6,227 nucleotides of DNA from Pseudomonadota bacterium (GTDB taxonomy: Bacteria > Pseudomonadota > Gammaproteobacteria > Xanthomonadales > Xanthomonadaceae): the NCBI GenBank assembly GCA_023395465.1, contig JAEWZE010000287.1, positions 1-6,227 of the forward strand, read 5' to 3'. Shown here in pieces: positions 1-4,672 of this stretch. Below the pieces are notes generated by a model. That model did no database searches and had not been told where the DNA came from. It worked only from the letters and a program-made list of their open reading frames with translations. The stretch's first letter is position 1. Every line of letters begins with the position of its first letter. The position numbers and the translations under genes were made by a program.

Positions 1-1202
1 GTCATCGCCCAGCCCAGCGCCAGCGGAAACTGCTCGAAGCTGCCCACCACCTCGGCTTCCACCCGCCGCGTCTGGTAGTCGTAGGAATACTTGTACTTGT
101 GCCAGGTCTCGCGCCCGACCAGCAGCACGTTCTCGGTTTCGTCCTTGCGTACCCGGATGTGGTCGTCCTCCAGCCCGACCACGGTCGCCAGGTCGCCGTT
201 GATCCAGTCGGGCTTGCGGTTCTTGAGGAAGATCACCTTGGCACCGAGCTTCAGCTCCAGCCGGTCGGGCACCGGCAGCTTCCACTTGTTGGCCGCCACC
301 GTGCCGCCCACGCGCGCCTCGTACAGCTGCACCTCGCCGGGCAGCTGGTCGAGTTCGCGCATGTTGATGCTGCGCGCGCCCTGGTTGGTCGGCACCAGGT
401 AGGTGCCCACCGGCGCATCGGCCGCGCGATCGCGATAGCAGCTGCGGTTGAACAGCGCGACCGCCTCGCGGCAATCGTCGTTCAGGCGGATGCGGTTGAG
501 CGCCTCGATGAATGCCTCATCCGCCTGGCGACGGACCTTGGCAAGCACCACCGGCACGATCGGCTGCTCGCGGAAGATGTCGGCCGAGAAGAAGTAGCGC
601 GTCTGGTAGCGGTGCGAGAAGTACACCACCTCCTCGGGCGTGCCCACCACCGGCGGCAGCTGCAGCAGGTCGCCGACGAAGATCACCGGCACGCCGCCGA
701 AGGGCAGCGCGTTGCCGCGGGCGCTGCGCAGGATGTTGCTCATGGTGTCGACCATGTTCGGCAGCACCATCGACACCTCGTCGACGATCAGGCACTTCAC
801 GTTCTCCAGCACCAGCCGCACCTTCGCGCTCAGCGGATGCTTCTCTTCCGGATCGATCAAGCGCGGCGGAAGGCCGAAGAACGAGTGGATGGTGTCGCCC
901 TGGACCGCCGCGGCCGCGACCGCCGTGGGCGCCACCACCGCGCAGGAATCGAGCTGGCTGCGCAGCCAGTGGATCAGCGTCGACTTGCCCGTCCCGGCCT
1001 TGCCGGTCACGAACAGGGCAGGGCAGCCGGCCTGCAGCGCCTCCAGGATGAACTCGTACTCCGGCAGCACCTCCACGCCCACCAACTGGTCGGGCGTCGA
1101 GGTATAGCGCTTGGCCTTGCGCTCGCCATGCTCAGGCACGATCACGTCCTGCACCTTCGACAGGTCGCGCGCGAGCCACTTGAGGGTGTCGAGGATGCTC
1201 AT
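1..1202 (-). CDS. PIF1/RecD-like ATP-dependent DNA helicase, 3' end cut by window edge
   Basis: This is a superfamily 1B helicase that would use ATP to move 5'-3' on DNA and unwind it. Reading leftwards from the ATG at 1202 gives 400 complete codons with no stop before the edge. Walker A is TGKAGTGKST (residues 66-75). A motif Ia-like APTAVAAAA follows (about 91-99). Walker B is LIVDEVSM (138-145) and motif III is GDLLQLPP (177-184). An arginine-rich AKVRRQ lies at 221-226, and TYLVPTNQGARSIN (267-280) matches the family motif IV region. The last codons read LGWAM, which in PIF1 proteins directly precedes the TIHKSQG motif, so only motifs V and VI and a tail should be missing. No strong Shine-Dalgarno precedes 1202; the frame stays open upstream, so the start is uncertain. 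It lies 99 bases downstream of the 95-residue gene on the same strand. The long His/Arg/Gln-rich plus-strand frame opposite is a shadow. Family call is firm; the exact cellular role is not known. Confidence 0.95.
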   Translation of the reverse strand, partial: MSILDTLKWLARDLSKVQDVIVPEHGERKAKRYTSTPDQLVGVEVLPEYEFILEALQAGCPALFVTGKAGTGKSTLIHWLRSQLDSCAVVAPTAVAAAAVQGDTIHSFFGLPPRLIDPEEKHPLSAKVRLVLENVKCLIVDEVSMVLPNMVDTMSNILRSARGNALPFGGVPVIFVGDLLQLPPVVGTPEEVVYFSHRYQTRYFFSADIFREQPIVPVVLAKVRRQADEAFIEALNRIRLNDDCREAVALFNRSCYRDRAADAPVGTYLVPTNQGARSINMRELDQLPGEVQLYEARVGGTVAANKWKLPVPDRLELKLGAKVIFLKNRKPDWINGDLATVVGLEDDHIRVRKDETENVLLVGRETWHKYKYSYDYQTRRVEAEVVGSFEQFPLALGWAM

Positions 1203-1301
1203 TGGGGGAATGATGCGCCGCCTGTCCAGGGCTGGCCAGCAAGTGCGGTGCTGCGGCCGTGCTGTGACAGGCCCGTTCCTGGACCGCGGCGCGGCGGCCA
1301 T

Positions 1302-1589
1302 TCACGCTTCCGGGTCGATGGCGTCCATGTCCAGCCTGCCCTGGAGCGAGGCCGTAAATGGGTCCAGCGCCTGCTGCAGCGCTTTGAACGCGGCACGGTC
1401 GTCGGGATCGTCCCCAACCTGGGCAATCGCCGGATTCTCATGCCCAAACAACGCCAGGTAGTCATCCCAGAACTGCTCGAACGTCCTGCTCCTGTCGTAC
1501 GACTCAAGGAAGCGGTGCGCCTCGGGGATCCATTCGGACGGGGGCTTCTTCATAGGGCCTCGCGATGCGGGCAGTTCGTCAAGCGTCAT
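1302..1589 (-). CDS. hypothetical protein, 95 residues, third gene of the SRAP operon
   Basis: I do not recognise this family. The product is acidic and rich in aromatic residues, with a proline-containing N-terminus and a probably helical body (FEQFWDDYLALFG, residues 37-49; AAFKALQQALDPF, about 66-78). No signal peptide or membrane segment is visible. The start at 1589 overlaps the end of the 73-residue gene by 11 bases, and AGAGGA lies 8 bases upstream of it. A second possible start is Met13 at 1553, which has its own GAGG about 5 bases upstream and would give 83 residues. The overlap with the gene before it and the helicase after it suggest co-transcription and perhaps a helper role in the same DNA-maintenance process, which is inference only. 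It could also be a passenger gene. Confidence 0.75.
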   Translation of the reverse strand: MTLDELPASRGPMKKPPSEWIPEAHRFLESYDRSRTFEQFWDDYLALFGHENPAIAQVGDDPDDRAAFKALQQALDPFTASLQGRLDMDAIDPEA

Positions 1590-1800
1590 CGCAGGCTTCC
1601 TCTTCGTCGCCAGGGATCAGGCCCGCCTTGTGCAGGATGCAGTCGAGACGGGCGTCGGCATGCGCCAGGTCCTCGGGCTTTGCAGCGTCGCGGATCACAT
1701 CGGCGTAGCAGGCGAACTCCTCCATGACGTGTTCCGGCGGGGTCAACTCGGCCATGCGCGGCACGCGCCGGGCCAGCTCGAATGTGTCGGGTGAAGTCAT
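1579..1800 (-). CDS. hypothetical acidic protein, 73 residues, translationally coupled to the SRAP gene
   Basis: The family is not recognised. The protein starts MTSPDTFELARR and ends in an acidic tail (GDEEEACDDA). The middle (about residues 20-60) looks helical and has two cysteines, Cys30 and Cys54, that do not form a recognisable metal site. Its ATG at 1800 overlaps the TGA of the SRAP gene (ATGA, four shared bases), and GAGG lies about 5 bases upstream, so translation is very probably coupled. Its own stop overlaps the start of the next gene by 11 bases. A much longer open frame runs on upstream in this frame, antisense-like through the SRAP gene; its composition shows that it is a shadow, and the coupled ATG is the sensible start. 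The function is unknown. Confidence 0.75.
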   Translation of the reverse strand: MTSPDTFELARRVPRMAELTPPEHVMEEFACYADVIRDAAKPEDLAHADARLDCILHKAGLIPGDEEEACDDA

Positions 1801-2729
1801 GCCGCCTCGCGGTGTTCGTAGTACGGGTGGCGTTTGTCGTCGAGGATCGCCTGCAGGTCGGAGAGCTTCCCCGAATCGGGGTTGAGCCAGGCCTCCACGT
1901 GTTCGGGCCGGATATTGATCACCGTGCGGTCGTGGCCGGCGGCGGCCACTTCCGGCTCCGGGTCGTCCGTGATGGCGGCAAACGAGTACAACCCCGGCTC
2001 CCCGCCCTGAGGGTCCGACCAGTGCGACCAGAGGCACGCAATGAGCATCGGCTCGCCAGTGCGGGGGGTGAAAGCCAGGACGCGGTTCTTGCCGTTCGGC
2101 CCTTCCACGTTCTCGAAGAACACGTCGGCTACGAGCAGCCCGTGATGGCGTCCGAACTGGCCACGCCAGAAGCCCTCCAGGTTGTCCCGACGGGCGTTGT
2201 AGGTGCCGGGGAACTTCCGGTCGTACAGGGCAGGCTTGCCTTCGGGTCGACACTGGTAGCGCATGAGCCTGACCACGGGCTGCCCACCCTCGGCCACGAT
2301 CACCGGCGCGTAGACGCCGGGGTAGATGCGCCAGTCCTGGTCGCTTGCCTGGCCCTTCAGGCTGTCCAGCCGTCGCTGCGACGCCGCGACCTTGTTGCTG
2401 CCGATGCGCACATCCTCGGCCGCCTTCCTCGTGGCCTTGGCCTGCAGGGCGCGTTCGGCGTCGGCGACCCGTCGGCGTTGGGCGAAGATCTCCCGGGTCA
2501 GCTGGTCGATCTCCCAGGTGTCCCACCGGCGGATGAGATCAGCCAGCACGGGCGGACCGTGCGCCAGAATGTCGCGTTCCACGCCACGGGGCACCTTGGG
2601 CCGCTTCCGGAGCGGGTCTTTTCCCTGTTCCCACCAGAACACGCGGACATAGCTCTCCAGATCCATGCCGGACCCGGTGGCCCGGACGAACTTCTTGAAT
2701 TCGGCGTGGACCTGGGCTGAGTAGCACAT
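1797..2729 (-). CDS. SRAP-domain protein (HMCES/YedK family), abasic-site DNA-protein crosslinker
   Basis: SRAP proteins bind abasic sites in single-stranded DNA and shield them by forming a thiazolidine link through Cys2 after Met1 is removed. All the expected residues are here: MCYSAQ with Cys2, YNARRDN with Asn178 and Arg180, FFENV with Glu206, and AGHDRTVINI with His266. At 310 residues it is clearly longer than E. coli YedK. The extra length lies between Cys2 and the NAR motif: residues about 40-130 include an Arg/Ala/Glu-rich, probably coiled-coil stretch (about 75-125, TREIFAQRRRVADAERAL and onward). GGAGG sits 4 bases before the ATG, and a possible -10 (TAGCCT) is at 2752-2757. It is the first gene of a four-gene run with two unknown small proteins and a PIF1-like helicase, which fits a role in handling damaged or stalled DNA. 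No LexA box was recognised upstream. Older annotations call the family 'SOS response-associated peptidase'. Confidence 0.96.
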   Translation of the reverse strand: MCYSAQVHAEFKKFVRATGSGMDLESYVRVFWWEQGKDPLRKRPKVPRGVERDILAHGPPVLADLIRRWDTWEIDQLTREIFAQRRRVADAERALQAKATRKAAEDVRIGSNKVAASQRRLDSLKGQASDQDWRIYPGVYAPVIVAEGGQPVVRLMRYQCRPEGKPALYDRKFPGTYNARRDNLEGFWRGQFGRHHGLLVADVFFENVEGPNGKNRVLAFTPRTGEPMLIACLWSHWSDPQGGEPGLYSFAAITDDPEPEVAAAGHDRTVINIRPEHVEAWLNPDSGKLSDLQAILDDKRHPYYEHREAA

Positions 2730-2733
2730 AGCG

Positions 2734-2757
2734 CCTCCATCGGACGGGCCGAGGCTA
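2734..2757 (-). promoter_or_regulatory. probable SRAP operon promoter -10 and ribosome binding site
   Basis: Upstream of the SRAP start, the minus strand shows TAGCCT (2752-2757) as a possible -10 and GGAGG (2734-2738) as Shine-Dalgarno, giving a leader of only about 15 bases. No good -35 is visible; that position falls near the start of the repeat array. The segment contains CCGTCCGATGGA (2736-2747), repeated in inverted orientation at 3160-3171. The ribosome site is clear; the promoter is tentative. Confidence 0.45.
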
Positions 2758-2819
2758 ACCGGTCGGCCGCGAGCGTGGCGTCAGATCTTCGCCACGCGCG
2801 CGCCGGGCGCGAGGAGAAT

Positions 2820-2837
2820 CGGCTTGTACGCAAGCCG
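2820..2837. repeat. perfect 7-bp inverted repeat at the left edge of the 21-base array
   Basis: CGGCTTG-TACG-CAAGCCG is a perfect stem of 7 pairs with a 4-base loop. It is a one-base-longer, diverged version of the B unit of the neighbouring array and is the only copy with fully paired arms. It may be the ancestral or boundary form of the repeat. Confidence 0.7.
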
Positions 2838-2841
2838 TTTC

Positions 2842-3135
2842 CGGTCGCGCGCGAGCGAATCCGGGTTGCGCGCAAGCCGTTTCCGGTCGCGCGCAAGCAA
2901 ATTCCGGTTGCGCGCAAGCCGTACCCGGTCGCTCGCAAGCGAATCCCGGTTGCGCGCAAGCACTTCCCGGTCGCGGGCACGCGAATTCCGGTTGCGCGCA
3001 AGCCGTTTCCGGTCGCGCGCAAGCGAACTTCGGTTGCGCGCAAGCCGTTTTCAGTCGCGCGCAAGCGAATCCGGGTCGCGCACGAGCCTTTTCCGGTCGC
3101 GTGCGAGCGAATCCCGGTTGCGGGCAAGCCAAAAC
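2842..3135. repeat. tandem array of fourteen 21-base units in strict A/B alternation (7 x 42 bases)
   Basis: Fourteen consecutive 21-base units can be laid end to end without a gap. Odd units (A) read CGGTCGCGCGC then AAGCGAATCC. Even units (B) read CGGTTGCGCGC then AAGCCGTTTC. The alternation is never broken. B units carry the perfect palindrome TTGCGCGCAA, and A units carry TCGC...GCGA arms. Individual units differ from consensus at zero to five positions. A degenerate half unit follows at 3136. Because 21 is a multiple of three, both strands stay open and would encode seven-residue repeats (for example PVARKPF on plus, RATGNGL on minus). By hand count, the substitutions fall about equally on the three codon positions (roughly 11, 9 and 9 in the best plus frame), so protein coding is not supported. 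There are no unique spacers, so it is not a CRISPR array. It lies between the SRAP operon and a truncated plus-strand frame. Its function is unknown. Confidence 0.93.
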
Positions 3136-3153
3136 CGTTTGCGCGCGGCCCGC

Positions 3154-3179
3154 TATCGTCCGTCCGATGGATCAGACGG
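3154..3179 (+). promoter_or_regulatory. promoter-like -10 with 20-base imperfect palindrome, possible operator
   Basis: TATCGT (3154-3159) is a plausible -10 placed 7 bases before an ATG at 3167, a spacing that fits a leaderless transcript. Bases 3160-3179 form a near-perfect palindrome (outer arms CCGTC/GACGG, inner GAT/ATC, one mismatched pair and a mismatched centre). Its first 12 bases recur inverted at 2736-2747 in front of the SRAP gene. A shared regulator for the two divergent sides is conceivable but unproven. Confidence 0.35.
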
Positions 3180-3205
3180 CTGGCCACTCGGAGGAAGTCA
3201 TCTGA
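3167..3205 (+). pseudogene. possible 5' stump of a truncated leaderless gene (12 codons)
   Basis: The frame reads MDQTAGHSEEVI and then stops. It begins right after a -10-like element and the array, as a normal chromosomal gene would, but ends after 12 codons, shortly before phage-derived sequence begins. The reading is that a host gene divergent from the SRAP operon was cut by insertion or deletion, leaving its first codons. It is too short to identify and could be chance. Confidence 0.25.
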
Positions 3206-3268
3206 CTCCAAATACCTGGCCTATTGACCCCTGCTGCGAAACGGCGGCCAAGCTCTTGCAGCATTTGA
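3206..3268. other. junction segment between host-like sequence and prophage remnant
   Basis: I see no gene, repeat or hairpin of note. The terminase reading frame has a stop at 3266-3268, and recognisable terminase sequence begins only at about 3293 (GDWTVARGAYFADV). A recombination break therefore lies somewhere between about 3200 and 3293. No target-site duplication or insertion-sequence end is recognised. Confidence 0.4.
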
Positions 3269-4027
3269 TTAACTACACCTGGCCCCGTTCTTGGCGACTG
3301 GACGGTGGCGCGCGGCGCGTACTTCGCCGATGTGCTGGACGAGGCGCGGGTAGCGACCGACCCGTGGCCATACCTGCCCGCGCACTGGCCGCGCTGGCTG
3401 GCGCATGACTTCGGCAGCGCCGCGCCTTCCGTCACCTACGTGCTGGCGGAATCGCCAGGCGACACGGGACCGGATGGCAGGTGGTACCCGCGTGGCAGCG
3501 TTGTGGCCATCGACGAACTGGCGACGAATCGCAGCGACGACAGGCTCAACGACGGCATGGGCTGGACGGTGCCGGTGCTGTCTGATGCCATCAAGGCAAT
3601 GTGCGGGCGTTGGGCCATGACCGCATCAGGTGCAGCCGACGATGCCATCTTCGCCAAGACCGGCAGTGGCGCGGGCTGCATCGCAGACGAGTTTGAGCGC
3701 GAGGGGGTGCATTTCGAGCCCGCCCGCAAGGGCGACCGCGTAAGCGGCTGGCAGCGCATGCGCCGGTTGCTGGCAGATGCCGGCAAGCCGGACCGGCCGG
3801 GCCTGTACGTGAGCCGGGCGTGCCGCTACTGGTGGCTGACCGCGCCGTATGCGGGGCGCGACCCCAAGCGGCCGGAAGACGTGGACAGCGCGGGGGCAGA
3901 CCACGCGCTGGACGCCATGCGCTACGGGACGCAGCGGGTGGCGTGGGCCACCGAACTTGATATCAGGCTTCCAAGTCACACGAACGCTCGCGCCTCTCCC
4001 GTGGCGCGAACTAGTCCGGTGTGGTGA
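3269..4027 (+). pseudogene. phage terminase large subunit, C-terminal nuclease half only (prophage remnant)
   Basis: Terminase large subunits package phage DNA with an N-terminal ATPase and a C-terminal RNase H-fold nuclease that cuts the concatemer. Only the nuclease half is present. The frame opens at 3269 after a stop, and a GTG at 3305 could start a 240-residue product. From the GTG, HDFGSAAPS supplies the first nuclease aspartate (Asp35), VVAIDELAT the second acidic pair (Asp70/Glu71), GAADDAIFA a further Asp (112-113), and ADHALDAMRYG (199-208) the conserved C-terminal DH..DA.RY signature. The Walker A and B domain is absent, and no ribosome site is seen. After about residue 218 the sequence (LPSHTNARASPVARTSPVW) looks unrelated to terminases, so the 3' end is probably also a fusion. 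This is a decayed prophage fragment with no portal, capsid or small terminase beside it. A surviving free nuclease domain is possible but unlikely. Confidence 0.85.
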
Positions 4028-4028
4028 C

Positions 4029-4091
4029 CGGGCGGGGGCGGGGGGGGGGCCCGGTGGGTGGGGGGGGGGGCCGGGGGGGGGGGGGGGCCGG
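4029..4091. repeat. G-homopolymer cluster (runs of about 10, 11 and 15 G)
   Basis: Almost every base on the plus strand is G, with runs at 4040-4049, 4060-4070 and 4073-4087 separated by short C-containing gaps. It could form G-quadruplexes on the plus strand, could slip during replication, or could be a sequencing or assembly artefact. It lies directly after the terminase stop and runs into the terminator stem. Confidence 0.7.
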
Positions 4092-4125
4092 CACCTTTTC
4101 GGTGGGGTGCCGGCCCTTCTTTTCT
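4085..4125 (+). terminator. rho-independent terminator after the terminase remnant
   Basis: GGGCCGGCACC (4085-4095) pairs perfectly with GGTGCCGGCCC (4106-4116), giving an 11-bp stem with a 10-base loop. TTCTTTTCT follows. It would end rightward transcription coming from the phage fragment. The first three bases of the stem are shared with the G run. Confidence 0.75.
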
Positions 4126-4210
4126 CAGACGCCCCAGAGAATCGCAACTATCTGTTTTCATTGAAGAAAAAAACCGTGATGGCGTTCCCTCCCAGTCTCA
4201 TCTGGTGAGA

Positions 4211-4245
4211 AATTGTCCATCGCGATAGAGCGATTGACCACAATT
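4211..4245. repeat. stem-loop with two paired blocks
   Basis: AATTGT (4211-4216) pairs with ACAATT (4240-4245). Inside, ATCGC (4219-4223) pairs with GCGAT (4230-4234) around the loop GATAGA. Short unpaired stretches of 2 and 5 bases separate the blocks. No T tract follows, so it is not a terminator. It could be an operator or an origin hairpin. Confidence 0.5.
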
Positions 4246-4297
4246 AGTAGTAGCCGACTTCGATTTCACTCCCACATTTAGCGGTTTAACATCTAGG

Positions 4298-4306
4298 TTA
4301 TCCACA
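4298..4306 (+). promoter_or_regulatory. perfect match to the DnaA box TTATCCACA
   Basis: TTATCCACA is the strong consensus binding site of the initiator DnaA. A single 9-mer can occur by chance, but this one sits in a short AT-richer non-coding segment beside a hairpin, so a role in replication or DnaA-dependent control of an element is possible. No replication protein gene is in the window. Confidence 0.4.
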
Positions 4307-4337
4307 GCTTGTTCCGTCGCGCACCCACCGATTCAGG

Positions 4338-4346
4338 TGCTATGAT
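4338..4346 (+). promoter_or_regulatory. possible extended -10 promoter, rightward
   Basis: TGC followed by TATGAT matches the extended -10 form (TGnTATAAT). No -35 is seen at the usual distance, which extended -10 promoters tolerate. A transcript from here would start near 4353, be antisense to the whole candidate small RNA, and could reach the 43-residue gene at 4673. Confidence 0.35.
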
Positions 4347-4378
4347 GCGCTCACGAACGATCAACTACTTAGAGCAAG

Positions 4379-4406
4379 AAAAAACCCCCGCTGGCAGGCG
4401 AGGGTT
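4379..4406 (-). terminator. rho-independent terminator of the leftward candidate small RNA
   Basis: On the minus strand, AACCCTCGC (4406 down to 4398) pairs with GCGGGGGTT (4391 down to 4383), nine pairs with one G-U, around a 6-base loop. The RNA then ends in a run of six U (4384-4379). No leftward protein gene precedes it, so it points to a non-coding transcript. Confidence 0.8.
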
Positions 4407-4514
4407 CGTTCCACAACTTACTGACTGCGTAGGAGGTGTCTCACAGCTTAAAAACCTGAACGAACTGTCCAACAGGACGGATCGCACCAGGACCACGCAG
4501 GCAGCCTTGGCAGG
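4380..4514 (-). ncRNA. candidate small RNA of about 135 nt with an anti-Shine-Dalgarno stretch
   Basis: A near-consensus leftward promoter (4521-4549) and a strong leftward terminator (4379-4406) lie about 135 bases apart with no credible reading frame between them, the usual layout of a bacterial trans-acting or antisense RNA. The start near 4514 is predicted from the -10. Visible structure includes a small GUCC-UGUU-GGAC hairpin (about 4468-4479). A perfect 8-bp long-range pairing joins GTTCGTTC (4465-4458) to GAACGAAC (4411-4404), closing a large loop. The loop exposes CACCTCCTA (4438-4430), complementary to Shine-Dalgarno sequences. The 3' arm of the long-range stem shares three bases with the terminator stem. 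TAGGAGG also occurs in front of the 110-residue gene (5591-5597) and TAGGAG in front of the 43-residue gene (4661-4666), so both are possible targets. I cannot match it to a named family. Confidence 0.55.
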
Positions 4515-4520
4515 CTCGGA

Positions 4521-4549
4521 ATTATAGGCGCTTTCGCCATTTCCGTAAA
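4521..4549 (-). promoter_or_regulatory. leftward sigma70-type promoter of the candidate small RNA
   Basis: On the minus strand, TTTACG (4549-4544, four of six to TTGACA) and a perfect TATAAT (4526-4521) are separated by exactly 17 bases. This is the strongest promoter-like sequence seen in the window. Transcription would begin near 4514 and run to the terminator at 4379-4406. Confidence 0.75.
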
Positions 4550-4623
4550 CGTCTACGAAGTCCTCTAGCGACTCCGGCCATATCGGCAATCAACGACTCC
4601 TTCTGTGGGAGCGGCGGTTTCCT

Positions 4624-4656
4624 GTTGGGCAGTGCTTGGCACTCAAACAACCCAAC
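4624..4656 (+). promoter_or_regulatory. leader stem-loop just before the 43-residue gene
   Basis: GTTGGG (4624-4629) pairs with CCCAAC (4651-4656), and inside it AGTGC (4631-4635) pairs with GCACT (4639-4643). The structure ends 4 bases before the TAGGAG ribosome site at 4661. No T tract follows, so translational control or transcript stability is more likely than termination. No riboswitch class is recognised. Confidence 0.4.
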
Positions 4657-4672
4657 TGCTTAGGAGCCGACC

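Larger units (their letters stand above)
4126..4378. other. AT-richer non-coding segment with hairpin, DnaA box and possible promoter
   Basis: No credible gene is seen. The segment is visibly richer in A and T than its surroundings, which suggests a separate origin. It holds the hairpin at 4211-4245, the DnaA-box match at 4298-4306 and an extended -10 at 4338-4346. A TTAGTAGTA stretch at 4244-4252 matches only one half of the xanthomonad LexA operator. Confidence 0.5.

Noticed and set aside
99..1727. Long plus-strand open frame of 542 codons, rich in His, Arg, Gln and Val
   Set aside because: It lies antisense to the helicase and the two small genes. Its composition is the typical shadow of GC-rich coding DNA, while the minus strand shows clear helicase motifs.
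1782..2720. Plus-strand frame of 312 codons opposite the SRAP gene
   Set aside because: It is antisense to a gene with all its catalytic residues; a shadow caused by codon bias.
2842..3135. CRISPR array
   Set aside because: Units are contiguous with no unique spacers, each 21-base unit is degenerate, and no cas gene is near.
2498..3211. Minus-strand frame of 237 codons with RATGNGL-type repeats running into the SRAP gene
   Set aside because: It overlaps the SRAP coding region in a different frame, and its repeats again follow only from the period of the array.
2775..3227. Plus-strand frame of 150 codons with basic seven-residue repeats (PVARKPF type)
   Set aside because: It has only a GTG start and no ribosome site. 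Substitutions in the repeats do not favour third codon positions, and other frames are equally open, so it is an effect of the 21-base period.
4244..4262. LexA operator of the xanthomonad type (TTAGTAGTA half site)
   Set aside because: Only the left half is present; the required right half (TACTA-type) is missing and the SRAP operon is far away.
4365..4589. Minus-strand frame of 74 codons and plus-strand frame of 72 codons over the small RNA
   Set aside because: The minus frame starts upstream of the predicted transcription start and runs through the terminator. Neither frame has a ribosome site or recognisable sequence.
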